Source: Wenyingzhuangia sp039768865
Lineage (GTDB): Bacteria; Bacteroidota; Bacteroidia; Flavobacteriales; Flavobacteriaceae
Length of the DNA stretch: 46,771 nucleotides
Direction: 5' to 3' (one strand)
NCBI RefSeq assembly: GCF_039768865.1
Contig: NZ_JBDMZQ010000059.1
Notes under the pieces: generated by a model
What the model was told of the DNA's origin: nothing
The model's input: only the letters and a program-made list of their open reading frames with translations
Database searches by the model: none
Position numbers and translations under genes: made by a program
Part shown: in pieces, positions 16,096-24,846 of the stretch
Layout of the letters: each line of letters starts with the position of its first letter
Position numbering within the stretch: the first letter of the stretch is position 1

Positions 16096-16878
16096 ATGAA
16101 AACAGCATTAATCACAGGAGCAAGCAGCGGTATTGGAAAAGAACTGGCATATATTCATGCCAAAAACAATGGGAATTTAGTCTTAGTTGCCAGAAACCTA
16201 GACAACTTGAAAAAGATAAAAGATGATCTTAAATCTAGATTCAAAATATCCATACATATCATAAGTAAAGATTTGACAAAAGCAGACGCTCCTCAAGAAG
16301 TGTATGATGAGGTTATTTCAGAAAATATTAAAATTGATTATTTGATCAATAATGCTGGTTTTGGGGGTGTTGGCAGATTTCATGAAAGAAATCTTACGGA
16401 TGATTTGAATATGATCCAGCTCAATGTAATAACCTTAACAGCTTTGACGCATTTGTTCCTCAAAGACTTCTTAAAAACAAATACAGGAAGCATCTTAAAC
16501 GTATCCTCTACAGCTAGCTACATGCCTGGGCCTTTACAATCTGTTTATTTCGCTACTAAGGCTTTCGTTACTTCATTCACCAATGCCATTGCAGAGGAAT
16601 GCTCTGCAACTAATGTTTCAGTAACCAATCTAATGCCAGGCGCAACAGAGACAAATTTTGGAGCTATTTCTGGAATGGATAAAACAGATTTATTCAAAAA
16701 AACGGCTAGTGCAAATTCAGTCGCAAGAGATGGCTACAAAGCAATGATTAATGGAAAACTAGATTGTGTTTCGGGCCTCACTTTGAGTCAAAAAATATTG
16801 ATATCCCTTATACCTATTACCCCTAAAAAAATAATTTTAAAGGTGGTCAAAAAACTTCAAAAAACTAAGGAACAATAA
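16096..16878 (+). CDS. SDR family NAD(P)-dependent oxidoreductase
   Basis: This is a classical short-chain dehydrogenase of 260 residues. The cofactor motif is TGASSGIGKE (residues 7-16), followed by an arginine in the next strand (VARN) that suggests NADPH preference. NNAG lies near residue 91. The catalytic set is visible as S in LNVSSTASY, and Y and K in YFATK. The C-terminus is basic (LKVVKKLQKTKEQ) and may touch the membrane, as in the YqjQ/DltE-like SDRs. The substrate is unknown. It is a single-gene unit between the divergent MATE operon and the convergent OppA-like gene. Confidence 0.9.
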   Translation: MKTALITGASSGIGKELAYIHAKNNGNLVLVARNLDNLKKIKDDLKSRFKISIHIISKDLTKADAPQEVYDEVISENIKIDYLINNAGFGGVGRFHERNLTDDLNMIQLNVITLTALTHLFLKDFLKTNTGSILNVSSTASYMPGPLQSVYFATKAFVTSFTNAIAEECSATNVSVTNLMPGATETNFGAISGMDKTDLFKKTASANSVARDGYKAMINGKLDCVSGLTLSQKILISLIPITPKKIILKVVKKLQKTKEQ

Positions 16879-16910
16879 TTTGAAAATTCTATCACAAACA
16901 GAAATCAAAA

Positions 16911-18506
16911 TTATTTTATTTTGTAAACACTTTTCAGATTCAAAAGATTGGTCGGATTGGTTTTTAAACCTTTTACTTCGCTGTGCTTAAATCGAACAAT
17001 TTCATCATAAAACAAGGGAACCACTGGAACTTCATCCATAATTATACTATCCATTTTTTTATAAAGCCTTACGCGTTCATCTTTGTTTGTTAGAGATAAA
17101 GATTGCTCATATAAATCATCGAAAACTGGATGACTGTAATGAGAATAATTTGGACCATTAGGAGCAAAGTTTTTACTATAAAAAAGGGATAAAAAATTTT
17201 CTGAATCTGGGTAGTCTGCAATCCAACCTACTCGAAATACAGGTAAATTTCCATTTGCTTTTTTTTGCCTTAAAATGGGTGATGGTAAAATCTCTAGCTG
17301 TATATCTATTCCAATTGCTTGTATTTCTCTCTGAACAAACTCAAACAAATCTATATAACTAGAGTTGGTTGCTATAGTAACTAAGGGATGTTGATCCCCT
17401 GTTTCTTTTTTGTACTGTTCTACCAATTGAATCGCAAGTTTTGGATTATATAAATTTCTGTCGTTTTTATGGTAACCTGAGAGCCCCTTAGGTAAAAAGC
17501 CAGTCGCTGGTGTCCCTATATTATTTCGCAAATATCGCAACATCTTAGTTCTATCAAAACCCACATTAATTGCTTTTCTGATTAAGGGATGATTACCCAC
17601 CGTTTTACCTTCCATGAAAAAAGCAATGTATTCTGTTATCAAATAAGGAGTTTTATCTAATTTCAATTTACTTCTATACTTGGCTAATAATTCTCCTCGA
17701 GGAGATAATAATTCGTCTTTATATGAAGAGTGTAAATCATATAAAACATCTGATTCCCCCTGAATAAACTGCATAAACTCAGTTTGTTTATCTGCGAAAA
17801 AAGTAATGGCTACTGCCTCTAAATATGGCAATTGATTGCCTTTTTCATCTCGTTCAAAATACAAAGGGTTTTTCCTAAACACCAACTTTGTATTCTCAAC
17901 CCATAACTTAAAACAAAAAGGCCCTGTACCGACTGGGTTTGATCTAAATTCTGCCCCGTAATACTCAACTGCTTCTTTGGGCACAACAGTACAGTACTGC
18001 ATGGTTAACAAGCCTAAAAACGGAGGGAAAGCCTGATGCAAATCTATCTTAAAAACAGAATCATTGACCGCTTTAAAGTTTTTTACATTCTGGAGTACCC
18101 ACCTACCCGAGGAGGCTACTTTAGGATCCAATATCCTACTAAAACTATATTCAAAATCATAGGCTGTAACTCTTCTTGTACTGTCTTTTCCAAAAGAAAT
18201 GTTCTTATGAAAGTATATAGAATCTCTGAGGGTGAACTCATAGGTTTTATTCTGATTGTAGATCTCCCATTTCTTAGCTACACAGGGCTTGATATTCAAG
18301 TGATCATCAAAAACCACTAAACCATTAAACAACTGATTTGTTGCCCAAATATTAGGCTCATTCTTCGCGAATGCGGGATCTAAAGAAGTTATATTATCTT
18401 TTTCGTTATACCTAAACACTTTTGACTCGTCCTGTGAATCAAACTCATGATTACATGAGGTTAGAAACAAAAGAAAACTCAAAAAAACAACTACTTTTTT
18501 TATCAT
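16911..18506 (-). CDS. Peptide/nickel-type ABC transporter substrate-binding lipoprotein (OppA/DppA family)
   Basis: The protein is 531 residues and belongs to SBP family 5. It starts with a lipoprotein signal MIKKVVVFLSFLLFLTSC whose Cys18 would be lipidated, placing it on the outer face of a membrane. Mature-region features include LDPAFAKNEPNIWATNQLFNGLV, the YEFTLRDSIYFHKN segment, NPVGTGPFCFKLW and the lobe-I RKAINVGFDRTKML. Partners for import (two permeases, two ATPases) are absent from the window, so either they lie elsewhere or it serves another binding role. It is monocistronic and divergent from mtaB, with 166 bp between. Confidence 0.9.
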   Translation of the reverse strand: MIKKVVVFLSFLLFLTSCNHEFDSQDESKVFRYNEKDNITSLDPAFAKNEPNIWATNQLFNGLVVFDDHLNIKPCVAKKWEIYNQNKTYEFTLRDSIYFHKNISFGKDSTRRVTAYDFEYSFSRILDPKVASSGRWVLQNVKNFKAVNDSVFKIDLHQAFPPFLGLLTMQYCTVVPKEAVEYYGAEFRSNPVGTGPFCFKLWVENTKLVFRKNPLYFERDEKGNQLPYLEAVAITFFADKQTEFMQFIQGESDVLYDLHSSYKDELLSPRGELLAKYRSKLKLDKTPYLITEYIAFFMEGKTVGNHPLIRKAINVGFDRTKMLRYLRNNIGTPATGFLPKGLSGYHKNDRNLYNPKLAIQLVEQYKKETGDQHPLVTIATNSSYIDLFEFVQREIQAIGIDIQLEILPSPILRQKKANGNLPVFRVGWIADYPDSENFLSLFYSKNFAPNGPNYSHYSHPVFDDLYEQSLSLTNKDERVRLYKKMDSIIMDEVPVVPLFYDEIVRFKHSEVKGLKTNPTNLLNLKSVYKIK

Positions 18507-18602
18507 TAAGAATTCTAATTACAATTCATCTATATTTTTTTCTCCAAACGTCCTCATTTCGGCAATATGCGATTTAAAACTTCAAAATCATAGTTTTCAA
18601 CC

Positions 18603-18639
18603 ACTTTTTACTTTCGACTTTTTTTACTTTCTACTTTTT
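18603..18639. repeat. Short heptad repeat of ACTTT upstream of mtaB
   Basis: ACTTT recurs at 18603, 18610, 18617, 18626 and 18633, spaced 7, 7, 9 and 7 bases apart, giving a pyrimidine-rich track that ends just before the TACCTTTG promoter element. Five in-phase copies are more than I would expect by chance even in this composition. Confidence 0.6.
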
Positions 18640-18645
18640 AAAACA

Positions 18646-18653
18646 TACCTTTG
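18646..18653 (+). promoter_or_regulatory. Candidate -7 promoter element of mtaB
   Basis: TACCTTTG matches TAnnTTTG and lies 19 bp before the mtaB ATG. The expected -33 position falls inside the heptad repeat rather than on a TTTG. Confidence 0.55.
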
Positions 18654-18672
18654 CAGTTGTAAAATTACGAGA

Positions 18673-20031
18673 ATGAAACCGCAAAAAAAAGTAGCTTTTT
18701 ACACCTTAGGGTGTAAGCTTAATTTTTCAGAAACTTCAACGATTTCACGCAACTTTGAAAGAGAGGGTTTTACTCGAGTGGATTTTGATGAACAGGCAGA
18801 TATATATGTGATCAACACCTGCTCAGTTACCGACAATGCAGATAAAAGATTTAAGACCATTGTAAAAAATGCTTTAAAAAAAAATGATCAAGCCTTCTTG
18901 ATTGCAGTAGGCTGTTATGCACAATTAAAACCTGAGGAGTTAGCAAATATTAATGGGGTAGATCTAGTTTTGGGGGCCACAGAAAAATTTAAAGTTACTG
19001 ATTACATCAACGATTTATCAAAAAATGACTTAGGGGAAATTCATTCATGCGAAATTGAGGACGCTGATTTTTATGTTGGTTCCTATTCAATTGGAGATAG
19101 GACTCGTGCTTTCCTCAAGGTTCAAGATGGATGTGATTATAAATGTACTTATTGTACCATTCCTTTAGCTCGTGGGATTTCAAGAAGTGATACTTTGGAA
19201 AACGTACTCAAAAATGCCAAAGAAATTTCCGCTCGCGGAATAAAGGAAATCGTTCTGACAGGAGTCAATATAGGTGATTATGGAAAAGGTGAATTTGGGA
19301 ATAAGAAACACGAGCATACTTTTTACGAACTGGTGCAAGCATTAGACAAAGTAGAAGGAATTAAAAGATTAAGAATCTCTTCTATAGAACCAAACCTACT
19401 TAAAGACGAAACCATAACTTTTGTGAGTGAATCTAACTGTTTTGTTCCACACTTTCATATTCCACTCCAGAGTGGTAGCGATAAAATCTTGAAAAAAATG
19501 AAACGCCGCTACATGAGTAATCTTTATGTTAACCGTGTGAACAGCATTAAAAAGAAAATGCCCAATGCTTGTATAGGAGTTGATGTTATTGTTGGATTTC
19601 CGGGAGAAACTGAAGATCTTTTCTTAGAAACGTACACATTCTTAAACGAGCTAGATATATCCTATTTACATGTATTCACCTACTCAGAACGTGATCATAC
19701 CGAGGCAACTCACCTAGAAGGTGTAGTACCAAAAAACGTAAGAGCAAAACGCAGCAAAATGCTTAGGGGATTATCCGTGAAAAAACGTAGAGCTTTTTAC
19801 GAAAGTCAATTGGGTAACAAACTATCCGTTTTGTTTGAGGGCGAAAACAAAGAAGGATATATTCACGGATTTACAGAAAACTATGTCAAAGTAAAAACAC
19901 CTTGGAATCCCGAATTGGTCAATGAAATCCATGAAGTAGAGTTAACAGAAATAGATGAGGAAGGCTGTGCACGCTTCAAATGGATCAATAGAACTCAAGA
20001 AAAAAATGTAAATTTGAATGATTTGATTTAA
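18673..20031 (+). CDS. mtaB: tRNA (N6-threonylcarbamoyladenosine(37)-C2)-methylthiotransferase
   Basis: MtaB is a radical-SAM methylthiotransferase that converts t6A37 to ms2t6A37 in ANN-decoding tRNAs. The 452 residues contain the N-terminal UPF0004 domain with cluster cysteines C14 (TLGCKLN), C50 (INTCSVT) and C81 (AVGCYAQ), the radical-SAM CxxxCxxC at C154, C158 and C161 (CDYKCTYC), and a C-terminal TRAM-like RNA-binding region. TLGCKLN and the DGCDYKCTYCTIPLARG form are typical of MtaB rather than MiaB or RimO. It works on the product of the TsaC/Sua5 pathway; a YciO-type homologue lies about 5 kb away on the other strand. Confidence 0.93.
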   Translation: MKPQKKVAFYTLGCKLNFSETSTISRNFEREGFTRVDFDEQADIYVINTCSVTDNADKRFKTIVKNALKKNDQAFLIAVGCYAQLKPEELANINGVDLVLGATEKFKVTDYINDLSKNDLGEIHSCEIEDADFYVGSYSIGDRTRAFLKVQDGCDYKCTYCTIPLARGISRSDTLENVLKNAKEISARGIKEIVLTGVNIGDYGKGEFGNKKHEHTFYELVQALDKVEGIKRLRISSIEPNLLKDETITFVSESNCFVPHFHIPLQSGSDKILKKMKRRYMSNLYVNRVNSIKKKMPNACIGVDVIVGFPGETEDLFLETYTFLNELDISYLHVFTYSERDHTEATHLEGVVPKNVRAKRSKMLRGLSVKKRRAFYESQLGNKLSVLFEGENKEGYIHGFTENYVKVKTPWNPELVNEIHEVELTEIDEEGCARFKWINRTQEKNVNLNDLI

Positions 20032-20038
20032 ACAGCTC

Positions 20039-20704
20039 TTGAAACAGAAAAAACTTACACACGTATACTTCATCTCAGGAATGTCTGCTAGTTCTAAAAT
20101 TTTTGAACGTATCCATTTGCCTGCTGAACAATACAAAACACACTTTTTGGAATGGATTATGCCCTACTCTAGGAACGAATCCATGACAAAATACGCCAAA
20201 CGCTTTGCTGAGCAGATTACAGAAGAAAACCCAGTACTTGTTGGTGTTTCTTTTGGCGGAATGCTTGCGCAAGAGATCGCACGGATCATTCATTGTGATA
20301 AAATCATACTGATTTCAAGCCTAAAAACTCCTAAAGAGTTTAGTTTATTCTTCAAAATGACAAAAGCTTTAAAACTTTATCGATTCTTACCGATTAACAC
20401 AATCAACTTCACGGAACGTTTGCTGATGAAGAATGGAACAAAAAAAATAAAAAGAACGCTCTCTATTTATAGAAAATATTTACCTCTAAGAAGTAAGCGA
20501 TACCTCCTATGGGCCACCAGATCATTTCTACATTGGAAAGCACAAAAAAACACAGTGACCGTGCTTCGATTGCATGGAAATAAAGATAAAATTATCCCAA
20601 TAAACAAAATAGGTAAATGTGAATTAATTGAAAATGGAACCCATGTCATGATACTAACAAAAAGCAGTATTATTCAGCAACACCTGCTAAGATATTTAAG
20701 TTAA
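20039..20704 (+). CDS. Small alpha/beta-hydrolase fold protein
   Basis: The 221-residue protein has the nucleophile elbow LVGVSFGGM (GxSxGG, Ser near residue 70), an early strand HVYFISGMSAS that could supply the oxyanion hole, an acid candidate in GNKDKIIPI, and a late histidine in NGTHVMILTKSS. The set is compatible with a functional hydrolase, but substrate and pathway are unknown. I start it at the TTG at 20039, eight bases after mtaB ends, because the next in-frame ATG (20081) would cut into the first core strand; that choice is moderately sure. It is likely co-transcribed with mtaB. Confidence 0.8.
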   Translation: MKQKKLTHVYFISGMSASSKIFERIHLPAEQYKTHFLEWIMPYSRNESMTKYAKRFAEQITEENPVLVGVSFGGMLAQEIARIIHCDKIILISSLKTPKEFSLFFKMTKALKLYRFLPINTINFTERLLMKNGTKKIKRTLSIYRKYLPLRSKRYLLWATRSFLHWKAQKNTVTVLRLHGNKDKIIPINKIGKCELIENGTHVMILTKSSIIQQHLLRYLS

Positions 20705-20737
20705 TTTTCGTAACTTGTTACTATATTTTTTTTTACC

Positions 20738-21631
20738 ATGAATAAACAATTTTTGAGGTTCGGTTTTGCGATATTTATAATGATCACATTACCCCTTTTT
20801 ATATACGCAACCTCCTCTACAAGAAAAACTGGAGAAAACTACAGTATCAAAGCTATTAAAATTTCAAATCAGTTACATTTTGCCAATGAAATTGTGCCTG
20901 TAGACAAAAGCGACATTAGAGAGCGTGTTGATAAAGAGCTCCTTGTCAACACTTATTGGCAATCTAATGGACTATTACTGATCAAAAGGGCTCATAAATT
21001 TTTTCCAATTATTGAACCTATTTTATCCAAGTACAACATTCCACAAGATTTTAAATATTTGGCGGTAATAGAAAGTGGCTTACAAAATGTAAGTTCACCG
21101 GCAGGTGCGAAAGGATTTTGGCAATTGATGCCCAAAACCGCGAGGGAAAAAGGACTTGAGGTAAACAGTAATGTAGATGAAAGATATGATGTAGAGAAAG
21201 CCACTCACGCAGCTTGTGCATATATCTTAAAAGCAAAGGAAAAATTTGGAAACTGGACAGCAGCTGCAGCTTCATACAATCTTGGAATCAGTGGTCTTCG
21301 CAGAAGAATGCAAGAACAAATGGTACAGGACTACTACGATGTATTGCTACCCGAAGAAACTTCTCGATACATACCACGAATCATTGCCGTTAAAGAAATC
21401 CTCAGTAAACCCTACGATTATGGTTTTGTCTACGATGAAAATGATTTGTACTCAATGCCCAAATTTAAAACCTTAAAAATAGACACTGCTATTGCTAATG
21501 TTTCAGAATTTGCCAAACTACATAAGACCAACTATAAGGAACTTAAAATATTGAACCCTTGGCTAAAGGAAAACAAATTAAACAACAAATCTAGAAAAAC
21601 ATACTACATAAAAATCCCACACGAAAAATAA
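20738..21631 (+). CDS. Lytic transglycosylase (MltD-like, SLT domain)
   Basis: This exported murein lytic enzyme would cleave the MurNAc-GlcNAc bond with 1,6-anhydro product formation. An N-terminal signal or anchor is visible (FGFAIFIMITLPLFIYA, residues 8-24). The SLT domain spans about 90-215, with catalytic Glu112 in LAVIESGL, then AGAKGFWQLMPKTAR, ERYDVEKATHAACAYI and WTAAAASYNLG. A C-terminal segment (about 240-297) looks like a single degenerate LysM (NVSEFAKLHKTNYKELKILNPWL). At 297 residues it is shorter than E. coli MltD, which has two LysM repeats. It sits 33 bp after the hydrolase and 29 bp before the ABC exporter genes. Confidence 0.9.
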   Translation: MNKQFLRFGFAIFIMITLPLFIYATSSTRKTGENYSIKAIKISNQLHFANEIVPVDKSDIRERVDKELLVNTYWQSNGLLLIKRAHKFFPIIEPILSKYNIPQDFKYLAVIESGLQNVSSPAGAKGFWQLMPKTAREKGLEVNSNVDERYDVEKATHAACAYILKAKEKFGNWTAAAASYNLGISGLRRRMQEQMVQDYYDVLLPEETSRYIPRIIAVKEILSKPYDYGFVYDENDLYSMPKFKTLKIDTAIANVSEFAKLHKTNYKELKILNPWLKENKLNNKSRKTYYIKIPHEK

Positions 21632-21660
21632 ATTAATAGTTATATTTTTAAAAAAAAATC

Positions 21661-22359
21661 ATGATTCATATTGAAAACCTACATAAATCTTATCAAGTAG
21701 GAAAAGACGCGCTTCACGTTCTGAAAGGAATTGATCTAGAAGTAAAGAAAGGTGAGTTTATTTCAATCATGGGATCATCAGGATCTGGAAAGTCTACTTT
21801 TTTAAATATTATTGGTCTATTAGACACGCACGATCAAGGCCTTTACAAACTCAATAATAAAATTATTAAAGACTTAAATGAAACCCGTGGAGCGTTATTG
21901 AGAAATGAGTTTATTGGTTTTGTTTTTCAATCCTTCAATCTTATTCCTTACAAGACCGCTCTTGAAAATGTTTCACTACCATTGTACTACAAAGGAGGCT
22001 ATAACAAAAAAGAACGTAAAAAAATAGGCCTAGAATATTTAGAGAAAGTAGGACTAAAAGCTTGGGCAAATCACCTTCCTAATGAATTGTCAGGAGGACA
22101 AAAACAGCGTGTTGCCATCGCAAGAGCATTAGTAACAAAGCCCAAAATCATACTTGCTGATGAGCCCACGGGTGCTTTGGATTCTGTAACTACTGAAACG
22201 ATCATGTCATTATTAAAAAGCATCAACGATGAAGGAATGACAGTAATCATCATCACACATGAAGAAGATGTAGCTGATCAGACCAACAGAGTTATTAGAC
22301 TTAAAGACGGAGTTATCATGGAGGATAAAAGCAAAAATCAAAACTTAGAAACCTCATGA
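21661..22359 (+). CDS. ABC transporter ATP-binding protein (MacB/LolD type)
   Basis: This ATPase subunit of the exporter encoded by the next four genes has 232 residues with Walker A MGSSGSGKST (about 38-47), Q-loop FVFQSFNLIPY, signature LSGGQKQRVAIARAL, Walker B IILADEPTGALD and H-loop IIITHE. The A-loop and the LNETRGALLRNEFIGF segment are typical of the MacB/LolD/FtsE branch, which drives mechanotransmission rather than transmembrane-channel transport. Its stop overlaps the next start in an ATGA arrangement. Confidence 0.93.
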   Translation: MIHIENLHKSYQVGKDALHVLKGIDLEVKKGEFISIMGSSGSGKSTFLNIIGLLDTHDQGLYKLNNKIIKDLNETRGALLRNEFIGFVFQSFNLIPYKTALENVSLPLYYKGGYNKKERKKIGLEYLEKVGLKAWANHLPNELSGGQKQRVAIARALVTKPKIILADEPTGALDSVTTETIMSLLKSINDEGMTVIIITHEEDVADQTNRVIRLKDGVIMEDKSKNQNLETS

Positions 22360-23588
22360 TATTTGATAGAGATTTATGGTTTGAAATAGTCCAAAGCATT
22401 AGAAAAAATAAGCTGAGGACAATACTTTCTGGCTTTACCATCACATTTGCTATATTAATATTTACATTGCTTTTTGGAATATCTAACGGTTTGCAGAACA
22501 CTTTCTCTACCTTTTTTGTGAATGATACTCCAAACGCTATCTACATAAATTCAGGTAGAACCTCCAAACCCTACGAAGGAAAAAAATCAGGGAGACAAAT
22601 ACAACTTACAAATAAAGAAGTAGAATTTATAAAATCAAAAAATCAAGATAATGTAGAATATATTTCATCGAAAATCTACAAAAACTTTAACGTCTCTTAT
22701 CGACAACAAAAAAATACTTATTCAGCTGTTGCTATTCTACCAGATCATCAATTTATTGATCAATATAAAATGAATGAAGGTCGATTTGTGAACATTTCAG
22801 ACCTCAACGATAATAAAAAAGTTGCCATCATAGGAAGATTGATCAAAAAGGACTTATTTAAAAACAAAACTCCAATTGGTAAATACATCAACCTTCAAGG
22901 AATCAATTTTAAGGTAATTGGCGTATTCACAAAAGAGGGCGATGATGAAGCCGAAAATATAATATACATCCCCCTGACAACCGCTCAAACCTTATATGCC
23001 AATAACGATCACATCAACGGCATAGATCTTACCTACGATAAAAACATGAATTACTCAGAAATCATTGCTTTTACTGAGTTATTAGAGACACAACTAAAAG
23101 AACTACTGGGAATTGCCCCACAAGATCAAAGAGGAATCCGAATTCGTAATGTTGCAGAGTCTATAAAGCAAACCAACACGATGATGATTGTGTTGACAAT
23201 TCTAGTTTTTTTTATTGGATTTGGAACGTTAATTGCTGGAATTGTGGGGATTAGCAATATTATGGTTTACGTAGTTAATGAACGTCAAAAAGAACTGGGA
23301 ATTAGAAAAGTATTAGGAGCATCCCCTAAATCAATTGTATCTTTAATTATTTTAGAATCCATTACGATTACTTCTGTTGCAGGTTATCTTGGTATATTGA
23401 TAGGTATCGGGACAATCAAACTCATCGGAGATCGTTTAGAAAAATATTTCATCACCAATCCTAATGTTGAAACATCTATTATCATTGGTGCCATGGTTAC
23501 ATTGATCATTTCTGGCTGTATTGCAGGTTATGTTCCTGCCAAAAGAGCTTCTAGAATCAAACCGATTGTAGCACTAAGAGACGACTAA
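22356..23588 (+). CDS. MacB-type ABC permease, FtsX family (first of pair)
   Basis: The architecture is one N-terminal membrane helix (about 22-42, TILSGFTITFAILIFTLLFG), a large periplasmic MacB_PCD domain (about 45-270), and three C-terminal helices forming the FtsX domain, including GISNIMVYVVNERQKELGIRKVLGASP. Unlike E. coli MacB the ATPase is a separate polypeptide. It overlaps the ATPase gene by four bases and the second permease by one, indicating tight translational coupling and likely heterodimer formation. Confidence 0.92.
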   Translation: MIFDRDLWFEIVQSIRKNKLRTILSGFTITFAILIFTLLFGISNGLQNTFSTFFVNDTPNAIYINSGRTSKPYEGKKSGRQIQLTNKEVEFIKSKNQDNVEYISSKIYKNFNVSYRQQKNTYSAVAILPDHQFIDQYKMNEGRFVNISDLNDNKKVAIIGRLIKKDLFKNKTPIGKYINLQGINFKVIGVFTKEGDDEAENIIYIPLTTAQTLYANNDHINGIDLTYDKNMNYSEIIAFTELLETQLKELLGIAPQDQRGIRIRNVAESIKQTNTMMIVLTILVFFIGFGTLIAGIVGISNIMVYVVNERQKELGIRKVLGASPKSIVSLIILESITITSVAGYLGILIGIGTIKLIGDRLEKYFITNPNVETSIIIGAMVTLIISGCIAGYVPAKRASRIKPIVALRDD

Positions 23589-24823
23589 TGAAGAATTTTT
23601 TATTTGAAAGAGATACTTGGCAGGAAATCTACGAAAGTATTAAGAAAAACAAAACCCGAACACTGGTAACTGTAATTGGTGTTACATGGGGTGTGTTTTT
23701 ATTGGTCACTTTACTAGGTTGTGCTCGTGGAATGGAAAACTCTTTCAGTAGACTATTTGGAGATTTTGCGACCAATAGTGTTTTTATCTGGGGACGATCA
23801 ACAGAAAAAGCTTTTCATGGTTTTCAAGAAGGAAGAAGGCTAAAATTGAACTTGAAGGATGTTGAGAAAATTAAACAGGAAATCAAAGAAATAGAATTTG
23901 TGGTTCCACGAATTAGAAGAAATGGTAAACTTGTCAAAAATTTCCAATCTGGGGATTTTACAGTTTATGGAGATTTTCCAACCCTAGACAAAGTTCAAAA
24001 GAAAAATCTCATTCTAGGTAGATTTATTAACAATTCAGATATAAAAAATAAGAGAAAAGTAATGGTTATTTCTGAAGACCTTTACAAACAATTTTTTGAC
24101 ATCAATGAAAACCCAATAGGAAAGAATATTGAACTGAATCAAATTAATTTCACTATTGTTGGGCTATTTAAAAATGGAAACATAGGAATGAGTTCTAATA
24201 TCCACATCCCTTTTTCAACATATCAGCAAATATACAATACTGGGCAAGAAGTTGGCCTAATCATGGTTACAGGCAAAAAAAGCAGCAATATCAAACAGCT
24301 AGAATTAGATCTTAAGTTAATGATCAAAAACCTTCATCACATTCATCCAGAAGATGAACGTGCAATAGGAGGATTCAACCTTGGTAAAGAATTTGAAAAA
24401 CTTAATGGTTTTTTGATTGGAATACAATTTTTAACTTGGTTTGTTGGAATTGCAACACTCATAGCGGGAGTATTTGCCATCGGTAATATTTTACTAATCA
24501 CCGTAAAAGAGCGTACAAAAGAAATCGGTATACGAAGAGCTATCGGTGCAACGCCACTAATGATCAAAAGACAAATCATTTTAGAAGCAGTAACTATAGC
24601 TTTAGTTGCAGGTTTTTTAGGAATTGTGGGAGGTGGGTTGGTTTTAATATTGATTGATAAAATATGGGGACAAGGAGCTGATGCTACTCTGGTAAATCCT
24701 TCTGTATCTATACTCATCGTACTCATTTCTATTGGCATACTTACTGTATTAGGAACCCTTATAGGATTAATTCCTGCCACGAGAGCAACAAAAGTATCCC
24801 CCATAGAAGCCTTAAATAGTTAA
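23588..24823 (+). CDS. MacB-type ABC permease, FtsX family (second of pair)
   Basis: It has the same four-helix plus periplasmic-domain layout as the preceding permease (411 against 410 residues) but the sequences are clearly diverged paralogues. Matching landmarks are NKTRTLVTVIGVTWGVFLLVTLLG at the first helix and IGNILLITVKERTKEIGIRRAIGATPLMIKRQIILEA in the FtsX core, where the first copy has ELGIRKVLGASP. The start codon shares its A with the upstream TAA stop (TAATG). The two would be expected to pair over the ATPase dimer. Confidence 0.92.
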   Translation: MKNFLFERDTWQEIYESIKKNKTRTLVTVIGVTWGVFLLVTLLGCARGMENSFSRLFGDFATNSVFIWGRSTEKAFHGFQEGRRLKLNLKDVEKIKQEIKEIEFVVPRIRRNGKLVKNFQSGDFTVYGDFPTLDKVQKKNLILGRFINNSDIKNKRKVMVISEDLYKQFFDINENPIGKNIELNQINFTIVGLFKNGNIGMSSNIHIPFSTYQQIYNTGQEVGLIMVTGKKSSNIKQLELDLKLMIKNLHHIHPEDERAIGGFNLGKEFEKLNGFLIGIQFLTWFVGIATLIAGVFAIGNILLITVKERTKEIGIRRAIGATPLMIKRQIILEAVTIALVAGFLGIVGGGLVLILIDKIWGQGADATLVNPSVSILIVLISIGILTVLGTLIGLIPATRATKVSPIEALNS

Positions 24824-24846
24824 CAAAAAACACATCCATCTACATC

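Noticed and set aside
18036..18320. A 94-codon plus-strand frame opposite the OppA-like gene
   Set aside because: It is antisense to the binding-protein frame, which has a lipobox and family motifs.
24343..24804. A 153-codon minus-strand open frame opposite the second FtsX permease
   Set aside because: It is the antisense of a well-conserved membrane domain, with low-complexity composition and no start context.
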